DNA from: Macrosoma leucophasiata
Lineage: Eukaryota > Arthropoda > Insecta > Lepidoptera > Hedylidae
DNA length: 64,000 bases
Reading direction: 5' to 3'
NCBI GenBank assembly: GCA_036365455.1
Contig: JAWQUS010000009.1
Location: 2,200,001 to 2,264,000 of the forward strand
Shown here: in pieces, positions 20,978 to 31,573 of the stretch
How positions within the stretch are numbered: position 1 is the stretch's first letter
Layout of the letters: each line of letters starts with the position of its first letter
Notes under the pieces: model-generated
The model's input: only the letters and a program-made list of their open reading frames with translations
Databases searched by the model: none
Told to the model about the DNA's origin: nothing
Made by a program: the position numbers and the translations under genes

Positions 20978-21640
20978 TTGAAAAAATTAAAATAAAACGT
21001 ATATAAAATCTTGTAAAGGTGGTAAAAGTGGACTATATTTTAGAGAGTTCTTGAAATAAAGTATCTATTACGTTTTATGATGTACTCATGATGGCACTGA
21101 TTTAACAAGATGTCTCAAAGGAAAAAAGGCCGTGGTATGAATGTAAGTTAGGAAATTAAATCATTGGTTGACCGAATGATTGAGGGGATCGTAGGCTACT
21201 TTATGGTAGGTCGTCGCCGTCAGCAATGTCACGCTTCATGATTTGACAACATGACGTTGGGGGAACCCGCTTCCACCAATCAATCAATGAATGAATGAAG
21301 TAGTGCTTGACAATCTCGAAATGAAATAACATAAAAATCACACACAGTCAATTAGATGACAATTACATAAAATGAATATAGGTAGCAACAAACAAGTATG
21401 CAGTTCGCATGTTTTGGTGATTGAATACTGCATACAATCAAATTGTATCTAATAGACATCTGTAAAAACAAAAGGAAAATAAATAAACAGTTTCACACTC
21501 ACAGACCCACATCGCTAGTTGTTTTTTCTCTATGATATACTCGTACATTACGGGTCCATACATAACCATGTAATTGGAACCCAATAGTGACGACAACGCA
21601 TCAGATTAGGTAAAAATGCCTATGTTATTAGTCGTCACTG

Positions 21641-21887
21641 TTTTTATGTAATGGAAGAGGCAAACAAGCATGCAGTTCGCATTGATGTTAAGTGATGACT
21701 GCAGCTTAAAGACACTCACACAAAAACCAAGGTCAAAATGCAGATGCGTTACCACTCCTGAGACCTAAGTTGTGATAGATATTACGGGGCCATACATTAC
21801 CACCTAGCCAGAACCCGATAGTGGTACCATGTGGCACTATGTGATATCTATGCCCTCGAGCTCCTACACTGAAACTCTACCACCAGT
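21641..21887 (-). mobile_element. SINE-A copy (unit A)
   Basis: From TTTTTATGTAATGGAAGAGG to CTCTACCACCAG; internal gap at the CCTCTGTGCC block. Present at the matching place in unit B (36634-36880), so older than the duplication. A much older SINE-A relic seems to lie at 21370-21600. Confidence 0.85.
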
Positions 21888-21915
21888 AAGTGTGTAAAGG
21901 GCTAAAAAAAACCCT

Positions 21916-22555
21916 AAAGGAGATGTTGCGAGCTCGGCTCTGGTTCGTACATGTCCTCAAAAAATGGGTAAATTAAAGAAGAATCCGAAAAAAATACAAT
22001 AAATTTATTCAAGAATATATTTTAGAGTTACAACCACATTTAATTCAAACGATTTTACCTTAATCAACCATATTCAATATGGCGGCGACACAGTTGACGC
22101 TTGGGATAGTACCTATGTAGATAAAACAAAACTAATGCTATCTACATCTTAATGGTGCGTCACATATTAAAAAAAAAAAAACGATGTATCGAATCGATCA
22201 ATTTAAAGAAGTTCCGATGATTTTTTTTTTAAACTGGAAGTCGATCGGAATTAGTATAGTATCAACACATAAAGTCGAATTTGATAGTATTTAGAAAAAT
22301 TTTTTTTTTACTCCTTGTACAATATAATCAAAAAACAATTAAAAAAATGAAAATGTCAAAATGACATCGCCCGCCATATTCGCCATGTTGGTTTTGAGTT
22401 GCAATTTTAAGTGCAAATAATGTTTTGTAACTGCAAACAAAGCTAAACAAGTGAAAATATGCAGTAATATAACGTTTTTATATTGATTTTGCCTGTTAGT
22501 GATATTGTGTACAATACATGGCCGGAGGTCCATACATTTTTGCAACATCTCCTTT
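21916..22555. mobile_element. 640-bp element J with AAAGGAGATGTTGC ends (unit A)
   Basis: AAAGGAGATGTTGC at 21916-21929 is the inverse of GCAACATCTCCTTT at 22542-22555. No clear TSD and no transposase. Possibly a non-autonomous DNA transposon; the match could also be a coincidence of two short ends. Confidence 0.5.
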
Positions 22556-22903
22556 GAAGAAACTTCTATTTCTTAGACACTTTAAAAAAAGAAATGATTA
22601 AAAGTGAAGCACTGTACGTCTTCTGTAAGTATTATTGCTATCTATTAATTGTACACCTGCATTTCTAAAAGCATAGGTAGCGCAATGAGAAAACTTTATG
22701 GTAGTTACTTATACTTGAGATTATATTTTCACTAAATACGGAAGCAACAGTAGCAGCAGGTGTTCACATTAGGATAATGAATAAACATTTGCTAGTTTCA
22801 ACATATTCAAAGATTTCCGCGATATATAGAAACAGAGAACATATACACATTAAAATTTGTTTTTATATTATTTTTCGCAAGAACACATGCTAATGAATTA
22901 TTT

Positions 22904-23007
22904 TTTTTTAAGAAAAAGAAAGAAAAGTTTAACTTCAGGCGATATATGATCTCGCGGCCACTGGGAATCTAGTCCAGCCGCTCTTCCAACTGAGCTACCG
23001 AAGTCCA
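22904..23007 (-). mobile_element. SINE-D copy, diverged (unit A)
   Basis: AAGAAAAGTTTAACTTCAGGC ... GAATCTAGTCCAGCCGCTCT ... GAGCTACCGAAGTCC is the tRNA-like module with mutated B box. Confidence 0.7.
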
Positions 23008-23064
23008 CAACTTGCGGACATTAAAATTTGTACATACATACGCTAAAAGCATAATATAAACAAA

Positions 23065-23305
23065 GCTAAATACATATACGGATCGGAGGCTATGAAAGAT
23101 AACGGTGTAAAATCCGTTGTCTCTGGTTCTATGCGATTTTTCCATTTTATGGAAGCTAAGCTCTATCGAACTTCCCTCTGAGACACCCTCGGTGCCCGGA
23201 GATCAAGCTCGCCACCTGTTACATGGGCCTTAAACGTGCGTATTTGCATGTATGCTTGAAGGCAGAGGTAAATGCTGTTTGCACCCCTTCTGGCATTACG
23301 CGCGT
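23065..23305 (+). mobile_element. SINE-B copy without head, diverged (unit A)
   Basis: Body and tail only (CTCGCCACCTGTTACATGGGC, GCATGTATGCTTGAA, GGCATTACGCGCGTGAA), with a short inserted stretch. Unit B copy at about 38080-38310. Confidence 0.75.
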
Positions 23306-23502
23306 GAAATTACGTGAATATAATAGTATAAGTATGGTCCTGGAATTTACATCACAGTGGCAAAACAGCTTAGATCTCAGGAGAAACAACGCATCTTTTT
23401 AAATTACTGGTTTTAAAAGATGCGAAGACTGTTCTTGTACTGGAGAGACAAAGAGATTCTTACAGGGATATAAAGAACCTTCTAAAACACTTCAATGCTA
23501 CG

Positions 23503-23710
23503 ACGACCCGGTTAGTCCAGCGGTGTGAGATGACCGTTTGATTCAAGGGTCGCGGGTTCAATCCCCGCACCGGGACAAATATTTCTATGGCCTGCAGATA
23601 TTTGTTTCGGGTCTGGGTGTTTGTGTATGTGTTGTATATGTACAACGGCACCCACGACACAGGTTTATACCTACTGTGGGGCTGTGAGTGTAAGCGTATT
23701 TTATTTTATT
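23503..23710 (+). mobile_element. SINE-C copy, full length (unit A)
   Basis: A box TTAGTCCAGCGG, B box GGTTCAATCCC, body and GTGTAAGCGTATTTTATTTT tail. Unit B copy at about 38500-38710. Confidence 0.9.
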
Positions 23711-24550
23711 TTTTTTATTATTTTAATGCTGACTTCTGTGCGTGATAGTAGAACCGATAAGGTAGACTAAGGGGCTAGGACCTCCAGCTCCATCAATGAA
23801 GTTTTACCAACATAGTATTAAACCACGGTGTTTAATAGCATAATTGGGGCATACATGTCTTTTTAAGCTATAAAACAAACAAGCTCAATTCAAATTGATA
23901 TACATATCGTTCTGTAATTTCTGGCACGGGAGCAAAAGATTTGACATTATGTAAGTTTCAATGAAGACTGTATGCTTGTTTGCCACTCACACTTTATCAA
24001 AAAACGCCCACATCAGTAGTTTTCTTTCTTTTATGTGAATAGCAAATAAACTCGGCTCATCTACATCGCACTGATGAGGTATTTAACATGACTTAATTGC
24101 GGGTACTTATTCAGAATTATGTCACCAAAGGAAACTGTTTTTAGTTTTGCTCGCAGTAAGGTTGCTTTTCGATTGCAACCACCAGTTCCACCAATTGTTC
24201 TTTCACCGGTATCGATAATGGTTCGGTATAAAGTGTAACGACTTTGAGTGTTCGTATAGTTATAGCTATAGCTTTTACGACTTGAATGTTCATTTAGACA
24301 TTTTTTTCTATTTAGGTTTTTCACATGCCCGGCTTCCCTGAGTTTAAACTAACTGCAGTGTCGAGTTCAGCGGTTGAACGTATCTTCGGCTACGAAACTT
24401 GGACACGACCTCGACTTAGCCAGGTTAGCCAGGTAGGTTAGGTTTTTTTTTCGCTGACAGTAGGTACGATTTTTGTAAGGTTCCTTCATCGATTAATCCA
24501 TGAAATAATCGTTTTGTCGGCGCATCGTTCGTAGTTGAAAGGTTTTGTCA
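23711..24550. other. Largely unassigned, with a decayed SINE-A at about 23918-24003
   Basis: CTGTAATTTCTGGCACGGGAG ... TGCTTGTTTGCCACTCACAC is a degraded SINE-A. The 87-codon minus ORF at 24061-24324 is kept in unit B (39060-39323) but has no recognised motif. Confidence 0.4.
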
Positions 24551-24732
24551 TTTAATTATTATTATAAATGCGAAAGTAACTCAGTCTGTCTGTTACCTTT
24601 TCACGTCCAAACAACTGAACCGATTTTAATGAAATTTGGTACAGAGATAGGGCTGACTTTGAGAAAGAACATAAGCTACTTAGTTATTTATAAAACGAAT
24701 TCCACGCGGGCGAAGCCGCGGGCAACAGCTAG
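24551..24732 (+). mobile_element. Helitron-like repeat (unit A)
   Basis: Starts TAATTATTATTATAAATGCG, contains CTGTCTGTTACCTTTTCACG and AACCGATTTTAATGAAATTT, and ends GCGAAGCCGCGGGCAACAG/CTAG|T. This is the common short Helitron-type repeat of Lepidoptera. Confidence 0.75.
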
Positions 24733-25159
24733 TAACTGATAAACGAAACACTCTGTTGGCGGCTCATTCGATAGAGCAACGTTTTAACTTTCAGAATAAA
24801 CGAGATAACTTTCAGAATCCGTATCTTCACGCTATTATATCCCAAAGGGTAGGAGGTACATACAAACACCCAGGATTAGCAAGTTACGTTTTGGTCCCTA
24901 TAACAGACAAACCTGTAACCATCTACATTCGCATTGTATATCTGTTTAGTCGCTCATTCGACATCCTTTCAATATGCCCGAACCACCGGAGCATGCCTAT
25001 TTCCATTTTTACACCGATACTCTCATCCACACAAATCCTTTTTTTACTTCTTCATTACGAACGCGATCGGTGAGCGATACAGCGCAGATCTTGAGCAAAC
25101 ATTTCCTCTCGACCGCGTTTAAATAAATTAGACAATACGATGGTGTATACCAGTGCATA

Positions 25160-25335
25160 CAATATTCTCTGCCTCTGGCGTTCTACTACCAGGATACCAG
25201 GACTACCGCCCTATTGGAACGGTTGACCGCCATTGTTCGGTTGACGGACTACACTAGTGGAAGAATTCTCTTGTAGTAGGAGAAAATTCTTCAGCTAGTG
25301 GACGGTGGACCATCATGTCCCGTCGCCAGCGATAT
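25160..25335 (+). repeat. Repeat E copy (unit A)
   Basis: CATTGTTCGGTTGACGGAC, GGAAGAATTCTCTTGTAG, GAAAATTCTTCAGCTAGTGG and CGGTGGACCATCATGTCCCG. Confidence 0.65.
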
Positions 25336-25374
25336 GCATTTTACATGCATATTGCTTGGGAAAAATATGAAAGA

Positions 25375-25678
25375 CTAGCTGTCCCGACAAACTTATTGAT
25401 ATATTGTTTCATTCTGAGGCGATACGCCTCAGAATGAAACAATATGTCAAAGGTTTGATAGATACGGACTATTTGTATGGGAAAATGAAATTGTGTTTTT
25501 TACTATTCCCCTTCAATTTTCATATTTTCTTACCTTTTAAACCTTCCCTGGACTTCCAAAAACCATTCAAAACCAAAATTAGCCAAATCGGTCTACAAGT
25601 TCACGAGTTTTAGCGAGACTTTAGCAATTGATTTTTAAAAAAATAAGATTACTACGAGAATAAGAATAATACCCGTAC
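25375..25678 (-). mobile_element. Helitron-like repeat, third subfamily (unit A)
   Basis: CTAGCTGTCCCGACAAACTT opens the plus strand; the body has CTATTTGTATGGGAAAATG and CCTTCCCTGGACTTCC, ending near TTTTAGCGAGAC. A copy without the CTAG end lies at 45572-45792 in the other orientation. A local palindrome around GAGGCGATACGCCTC is present here but absent in unit B. Confidence 0.65.
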
Positions 25679-25834
25679 AAAATTGCAAACCAAGATCAGA
25701 AAAAAATCGTGTACATGAAGTAACCACACATTTGGTTAACGGTGTAAAGTTTTTTTTTATCTCCGACTATGCTAAGAAGGCAGTGGCTACAAATAACGCC
25801 TATATCTTAGAAGGATATTAAAACAAGATTTTTA

Positions 25835-26090
25835 TTTATGTAATGAAAGTGGCAAATAAGCATGAAGTTCACATTGATGTTAAGTGATGACTGCAGCGTA
25901 TAGACACCTACACAAAGACCAGGAGTCAAAATACAGATGCTTTACCACTTCTGAAGCCTAAGGTGTTATGTCTCTGTACGGAAATTACAGGCCCAAAATG
26001 AATTACCACCTGGCCCGAACACGATAGTGCTGAACACTACCATTTAGCGACAAGTATATTAGGTAATGCGGTGGTGCCTACGCCCGCGAG
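25835..26090 (-). mobile_element. SINE-A copy (unit A)
   Basis: Nearly complete; the 5' end stops at CGCCCGCGAGCTCC, lacking the last 20 bases. Confidence 0.85.
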
Positions 26091-26185
26091 CTCCAGCCGA
26101 GCGGTTTGAGGATGCTCTATAAATGGCTTCCTAAATGAAGCTATTACTCTATTACACAAGATTTAAATTTTCTCAGGAATCGTCG

Positions 26186-26312
26186 TGCATGTATGAAGAG
26201 AATGATGAAGGTAGACGAGGCACGAGAGGTTTGTCAGGACCGGGATATCTGGCGCTCTACACTCTCTGCCTTCCCCGTTAGGGACCTGGCGTGAAGATAC
26301 ACACATACATAC
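26186..26312 (+). pseudogene. RTE-type LINE 3' end (unit A)
   Basis: The frame encodes KRMMKVDEAREVCQDRDIW, then RSTLSAFPVRDLA and a TGA, followed by a CATACATACA tail. This C-terminus is typical of RTE-type LINEs in Lepidoptera. Everything upstream is missing (5' truncation). Confidence 0.75.
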
Positions 26313-26745
26313 AAAAATTTACTTAATAAACACAACAGTTGGTCTCGGTCATCTAGCCATTGAATATCTGATATTTGGAATCGAATATTGAACCATATTT
26401 TGCAAGAAATTCTCCCGAAAATGTAAAGTACCTGAATATCGCATAACGGCATGAACCACATTCACAAGGCTTTGGAAGTAGAGTGAGAAGGTACTATAGG
26501 TAAGAAGAGGATAAAGATCAGCTTTAATATTGTATTGTGAAGTTTATAATAACTTGCAAACAACTTAAACCAAGTGCGCTTTTGCCTCTTGGGTATGCAA
26601 ATATATTTGATCGACTTATTTAGTTGTAATGTAAAAGTTTTGTGGATTATATTCCGTTCCAGGATCGCAATCTTATTGATAAAAATGATGACATTAACTC
26701 TTTATTACACCGACATAGTTTAAGAACAAGTTCATTTGGCAACTC

Positions 26746-27034
26746 ACTTTGGTAGAGGTCTCCAGTGACGGAGCTCGCGGGCGTAGGTACCACCGCATTA
26801 CCTAATATACTTGCCGCTAAATGGTAGTGTTCAGCACTATCGTGTTCCGGACAGGTGGTAATGTATGGCCTCGTAATTTCCGGCATAGAGGCATAACACC
26901 TTAGGCCTCAGGAGTGGTAACGCATCGGCATTTTGACCTCGGTCTTGATGTGGGTGTCTATAGGCTGCAGTCATCAGTTAACATCAATGTGACCTGCATG
27001 ATTGTTTGCCACTTCCATTGCTTAAAAAAAAAAA
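26746..27034 (+). mobile_element. SINE-A copy (unit A)
   Basis: From GGTAGAGGTCTCCAGTGACG to CACTTCCATTGCTTAAAAAA. Confidence 0.9.
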
Positions 27035-27242
27035 CAAAAAGCTTTTGAAATAGGCTGCGTGCGTGATATAAATCTAAACCTTGGTTCTCATGCGGATGTG
27101 CTCATTTCTGGTTCGATCTCGCAGAGAAATACTGAGCATATCTCTCTCTATCGCTCTCTTTGTGATCTTGAGCCTTCTTATAAGACCACGTTTCAGTTCT
27201 ATATGTCATCACTGGCAACACACACTGATCAATGACGGTAAG

Positions 27243-27619
27243 AAGTTTTGGCGGGAACGCGGAAAAGAGCTGTGTCGCTGCGTGATATTATTTTCGAAAT
27301 TTGTGTATAGTCGCGTTTTTTATGTGTAAAAATGGTGGGATTTTTTATCATAAAACATTCGATAATGTTCACGGGTGTAGGAAAGTGATATAATGAAGTG
27401 AAAAGTGATTTATCATGTTGCCTCCAAAACTTCGTAAAATCTCCTAGTAAAGTCCCCATCACTTTACTGGAGCCATCTCATCATATTCCACATGGAAGCA
27501 TCCAATCATCGTCATCTTCCATATGGATATTCATTATCATAAGAAATGAAGATAAAAATTACTGAAGATTGGCTTGTTAAGGACTTGAATCCGTGGCCGT
27601 AAAACTTATTTAAAAAAAA
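27243..27619 (+). mobile_element. Repeat F: unclassified retroposon with TSD and A-tail
   Basis: The 11-bp repeat ATGACGGTAAG at 27232-27242 and 27620-27630 brackets about 377 bases that end in an A-run. Three copies exist: here, at 42394-42735 (shared with unit B, 3' end deleted) and at 47328-47690. The start is AAGTTTTGGCGGGAACGCGG. An ATG at 27416 opens only a short frame (MLPPKLRKIS then stop). There is no tRNA-, 7SL- or 5S-like promoter. It could be a deleted LINE (5' UTR joined to 3' UTR), a new SINE or a processed non-coding RNA. Confidence 0.75.
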
Positions 27620-27673
27620 ATGACGGTAAGTCTTGAGAGATGGTGTTGTTTACCAACACCATCTCTACAAATA

Positions 27674-27967
27674 CAACTGCCTCGGTAGCCTAGTGGTAGC
27701 AGGCCACTACTACTACGCTGAGGTCCTGGGTTCGATTCCCGGGTAGGGGGTTATCAGAGATAATGGTGAAAAAGCCTTTGTCTCTGGTTCTATTGGGATT
27801 TTTCCATTTTCTGGAAATTTCCCAGTACCTCAAAGTTTGGTAAACAGGCTCGCCACCTGTTACATGGGCCAAAACGTAACCGGCGAATCGTGGGTGTTTG
27901 CATGTATGCTTGAATGCATGCATTTACCTCTGCCTACCCCTTCGGGGATTACAGGCGTGAAGTTACG
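27674..27967 (+). mobile_element. SINE-B copy, full length (unit A, plus orientation)
   Basis: Consensus-like: A box TAGCCTAGTGG and B box GGTTCGATTCC match the pol III patterns exactly. The corresponding place of unit B holds a SINE-B in the opposite orientation. Confidence 0.95.
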
Positions 27968-28380
27968 TTTACGTATATCTTTAGTTATTTACGTAAGTAA
28001 TTATCTGCTTCGTGTTTAAGTCATTGTAGTTTTTTTTATTTCATAGTTCTTTTATTTTTCTGCAACATCTCGTGGTTTTTCTTGTACAACCTTAAGGTTG
28101 ACTGGCAGATAATGCCTAAAGGCATTAAGTCCACCTTATGTACTTCATTTTTATAATGTGTGCATTAAAGTTTAAATAAATAAATTAATTAATTAATAAA
28201 AGCCATGCATTACCATCTAACCGGAATACCATTCAGGATAACAGTAGTGCCTACGTCCTCATGATCTGGCACTGCATTCGCTCTGCTCAACGTTACTAAA
28301 TATGAAATGTTTTAAACTTTCACGATTTGTATTCATATTTTTATATTTTAAACGGAACTTAATCGCGTACTGTTTTAATA

Positions 28381-28580
28381 GAAGTATTTACCTCGACACT
28401 CGACGTTTCGGCCGTAATGGAACGGCCGTGGTACACTGCTGCTCCATGGTGTCGAGACGGGTGTGGGTACGAGACGATGACACCATGGAGCAGCAGTCTA
28501 CTCGGTACTACAGTGATACTCTACAGTGACCACGGCCGTTGCATTACGGCCGAAGCGTTGAGTGTCGAGGTAAATACTTC
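28381..28580. repeat. 200-bp foldback element (unit A)
   Basis: Outer arms of about 50 bases (GAAGTATTTACCTCGACACT ... and inverse) and inner arms ACTGCTGCTCCATGGTGTC / GACACCATGGAGCAGCAGT. The CGACGTTTCGG ... CCGTGGT order resembles the Penelope-like motif at 1066-1108. Unit B copy at 43369-43541 has a shorter loop. Confidence 0.85.
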
Positions 28581-28865
28581 GATTAAAATAGTTACTAAAT
28601 ATATTTGAATTAGTCAAACAACCTAAGAACTTATTGAAAATCTAAATAAGTACCACATCATTGCGGGAACTAAATTATTGAAATAAAAAACTGTTTAATT
28701 TAATTTTAGCAGATTTTAAATAAGAATATATTCCTGCATTTCACTGTCTTATACAAATTGCAACAATTTTTACTGTGAAAACTATGCATACAATAAATAA
28801 AAAAGTGTGAACAAATTTCTTAATTTTACTATGTATTTTATACGTAAGAAAATAACATTGATACA

Positions 28866-29170
28866 TATTTTTTAAAGAAAAATGGAAAGAAAAATTTGAC
28901 TTCAGGCGAGACTCGAACTCGCGGCCTACTGGGAATCTAGTCCAGTTGGCAATAGATGGCGCTACTGCTACCATAAAGCAATGCAATAAATGTGAAGGAA
29001 AGATTTGATAAATCGGGCAGGACTTCAGTAGCTCAATTGGAAGAGCGGCTGGACTAGATTCCCAGTAGGCCGCGAGTTCGAGTCTCGCCTGAAGTCAAAT
29101 TTTTCTTTCCATTTTTCTTTAAAAAATATTTCACAAGCATGTGTTAATGCGAAATAATATAAAACAATTG
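28866..29170. mobile_element. SINE-D foldback (unit A)
   Basis: The right part (about 28985-29165) is a normal plus-strand SINE-D with a tRNA-like module ACTTCAG...CTGAAGT at 29022-29096. The left part (28866-28945) is an inverted copy of its 3' half, giving arms of about 80 bases and a loop of about 103. D stem GCTC/GAGC, T stem GCGAG/CTCGC with loop TTCGAGT, and a 7-bp acceptor stem are visible. The anticodon arm is imperfect, so a working tRNA is unlikely. Confidence 0.8.
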
Positions 29171-29639
29171 ATACATATAACTAAGTATATATTATCATAA
29201 TGAGACAAGTCATAAGCTAACGTACTAAAAATAAGAATTTTCCTTTTTCGCGTCAGCAAAAACCGCATAATCATTTCGCTTACACCAGCGAAATACTAGT
29301 AAAAAGCACAGAATTGTCTGAATTGCTGCCGCAGACATTGCCAACGCTGCATTTTTGATCGGACAACCTCGGGAGCACACGTAGCGTCTATTGTTAACAG
29401 CAAAGCACTGCTATTTTGTTTATACTCTATCTCACAAAACATCACTTAAATGGGCAAGCAACCACTAAGCGATCCAATGCTTGAAATTGAAACTAGAGTT
29501 TATTTACTTATTTTAGCAATATATTCTATGTTGTGGACTGCATTAATAATTCGAGTCGAACATACTAAAACAAAACAAGAGTTTGATAATGAAATAGCGG
29601 CTCAAAACAAAATAACGTAGTAAAAATCATTATTATCCC
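29171..29639. repeat. Repeat G, first copy (unit A)
   Basis: CGCGTCAGCAAAAACCGCAT, CCAGCGAAATACTAGTAAAA, TTGCCAACGCTGC and CGGACAACCTCGGG recur about 680 bases downstream (29930-30073, cut by the duplication breakpoint) and twice in unit B. Function unknown; no ORF. Confidence 0.65.
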
Positions 29640-29839
29640 AACAAAAATTATAACTGCGAATGTAAGTTTGTTAGTTACGCTCTTATACGATAACTGCTTA
29701 ACCGATCATCATGAAATTTTATACACATAATATATTTGGGGATACAAGAAGTAACATAAGATACTTTTATAAAAAAAATATATTTCTTACGAAATCTTTT
29801 AATGGCTTAAATGCGAGCGAAGCCGCGGGTAAAAGCTAG
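29640..29839 (+). mobile_element. Helitron-like repeat (unit A)
   Basis: ATAACTGCGAATGTAAGTTTG ... GCGAGCGAAGCCGCGGGTAA/AAGCTAG|T. It separates the two G copies. Confidence 0.65.
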
Positions 29840-30524
29840 TATTTTATTAACACTAATATTATGAAACCTAGTAACATATACGCAACCAGAAAGACATTTT
29901 ATAAGTATGTTAAAGCAAACAAAGAAGAGAAAAAGTTAAAAAATATTATACTTTTTCGGGTCAGCAAAACTCCTAAGTCATTTCGCTTGCGCCAGCGAAA
30001 TACTAGTAAAAAGCATAGAATGGTCGGATTGGTGCCGCAGAGATCGCTTACGCTGCATTGTTGGTCGGACAACAACAAAAAAATTAAAATAAAACGTATA
30101 TAAAATCTTGTAAGGGTGGTAAAAGTGGACTATATTTTAGAGAGTTCTTGAAATAAAGTATCTATTACGTTTTATGATGTACTCATGATGGCACTGATTT
30201 TACAAGATGTCTCAAAGGAAAAAAGGCCGTGGTATGAATGTAAGTTAGGAAATTAAATCATTGGTTGACCGAATGATTGAGGGGATCGTAGGCTACTTTA
30301 TGGTAGGTCGTCGCCGTCAGCAATTACGCTTCATGATTTGACAACATGACGTTGGGGGAACCCGCTTCCACCAATCAAGCATGAATGAATGAAGTAGTGC
30401 TTGACAATCTCGAAATGAAATAACATAAAAATCACACACAGTCAATTAAATGACAATTACATAAAATGAATAAAGGTAGCAACAAACAAGCATGCAGTTC
30501 GCATGTTTTGGTGATTGAATACTG

Positions 30525-30740
30525 TTTAGGTGTATGGTGTGTGTGTGCAGGTCACCTACTTAGTCCAGGAATGCGATAATTAAAAGTCTGAGCTCTACAC
30601 TGAAATTACTCCAATTTATTGCGAACACAAGTTACATGTTATGCGGACCGGACTGAACTGCCGGACCGCGATGGCGTGGTACACAAATTGCACACGTCGC
30701 GTCACGTCTTACAATTACTACGTATATGTTAACCCCTACA
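30525..30740 (-). repeat. LTR 1 (outer, 3' end of element)
   Basis: 216 bases, TGTAGGGG...CACCTAAA on the minus strand. An AATAAA signal (plus-strand TTTATT at 30615-30620) fits a polyadenylation site. It shares ACTGAAATTACTCC and GTTAACCCC with LTR 3 against the middle LTR. Confidence 0.9.
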
Positions 30741-30830
30741 ATATTCCCCCCTTTAAAAAAATTATACAATGCAAAAGAAAATATTTGAGAAGAAAAAAAA
30801 AATATATATATGTTACGTCGGGGTCACCAA
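30741..30830 (-). other. Deleted internal segment: primer site joined to polypurine end
   Basis: Between LTR 1 and LTR 2 only 90 bases remain: primer site ACGTCGGGGTCACCA (30815-30829), the AT-rich end shared with 31061-31116, and polypurine tract AAAGGGGGGAATAT (30741-30754). All coding sequence is missing. The primer site here matches tRNA-Trp over 15 bases, two more than the full copy. Confidence 0.85.
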
Positions 30831-31046
30831 TTTAGGTGTATGGTGTGTGTGTGCAGGTCACCTACTTAGTCCAGGAATGCGATAATTAAAAGTCTGAGCT
30901 CCACACTGAATTTACTCCAATTTATTGCGAACACAAGTTACATGTTATGCGGACCGGACTGAACTGCCGGACCGCGATGGCGTGGTACACAAATTGCACA
31001 CGTCGCGTCACGTCTTACAATTACTACGTATATGTTGACCCCTACA
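30831..31046 (-). repeat. LTR 2 (middle)
   Basis: 216 bases. Differs from both outer LTRs at three places (GCTCCACACTGAATTTACTC; GTTGACCCC). Confidence 0.9.
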
Positions 31047-31060
31047 ATATTCCCCCCTTT
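31047..31060 (-). promoter_or_regulatory. Polypurine tract
   Basis: AAAGGGGGGAATAT on the minus strand directly before the TGTAGGGG start of LTR 2; primes plus-strand DNA synthesis. Confidence 0.8.
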
Positions 31061-31380
31061 AAAAAAATTATACAATGCAAAAGAAAATATTTGAGAAGAA
31101 AAAAAATATATATATGTTACGCACAAGTGTGAGCGCACCTTTATAATAAAATATTGCATTTAGCTGACACTGTAATGGCTCGACACTAACATGATACACG
31201 TTATGACAATAACAAAAATATCTTATTACACTGATTCACTAGTTATGCCACCTGCATAACTACACAATACTGAATTACATTGATTCTTTTTATGAAACAA
31301 TAGAAGTAGGTTTAAATATTTGTACACTGGAAAAATTATGAACACTGAAACAAAAAAAAAAATGTTACTTATGAAAGTAC

Positions 31381-31525
31381 TGTTGTGTACAAACAACATA
31401 TACATACACAAACACACAGAACAAATATCTGTAGGCTATGTAATTATTTGTTCCGGTGCGGGGATTGAACCCGCGATCCTTCGAACCAAACGGTCATCTT
31501 ACATCGCTGGACCAACCGGGTCGTC
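31381..31525 (-). mobile_element. SINE-C copy nested in the retrotransposon
   Basis: Head GACGACCCGGTTGGTCCAGC, B box GGTTCAATCCC, and body to TTGTACAC. The tail end is shortened. Lies between ORF3 and the polypurine tract, so it does not disrupt coding. Confidence 0.85.
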
Positions 31526-31573
31526 CAATAGTCAAAGGTTACCATTAAAAAAATGAATAGAATACAATATACC

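Larger units (their letters stand above)
20981..30073 (+). repeat. Tandem duplication, unit A (9.1 kb)
   Basis: Collinear with 30078-45033. The start (AAAAAATTAAAATAAAACG) equals 30078-30096, and the end (GTTGGTCGGACAAC) equals the end of unit B at 45033. Alignment by eye shows about 1-5% substitutions depending on region, plus indels. Unit A has the empty site (ACTG at 21427-21430) for the retrotransposon in B. No host gene in either unit. Confidence 0.9.

Noticed and set aside
22339..22548. 69-codon ORF identical in both units (also 37330-37539)
   Set aside because: Identity is expected from the tandem duplication alone, and it overlaps the end of element J; no motif supports coding.
29022..29096. 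Functional tRNA gene
   Set aside because: Acceptor, D and T arms can form, but the anticodon arm has a mismatch and irregular spacing, and the module is part of a multi-copy mobile unit with mutated copies.
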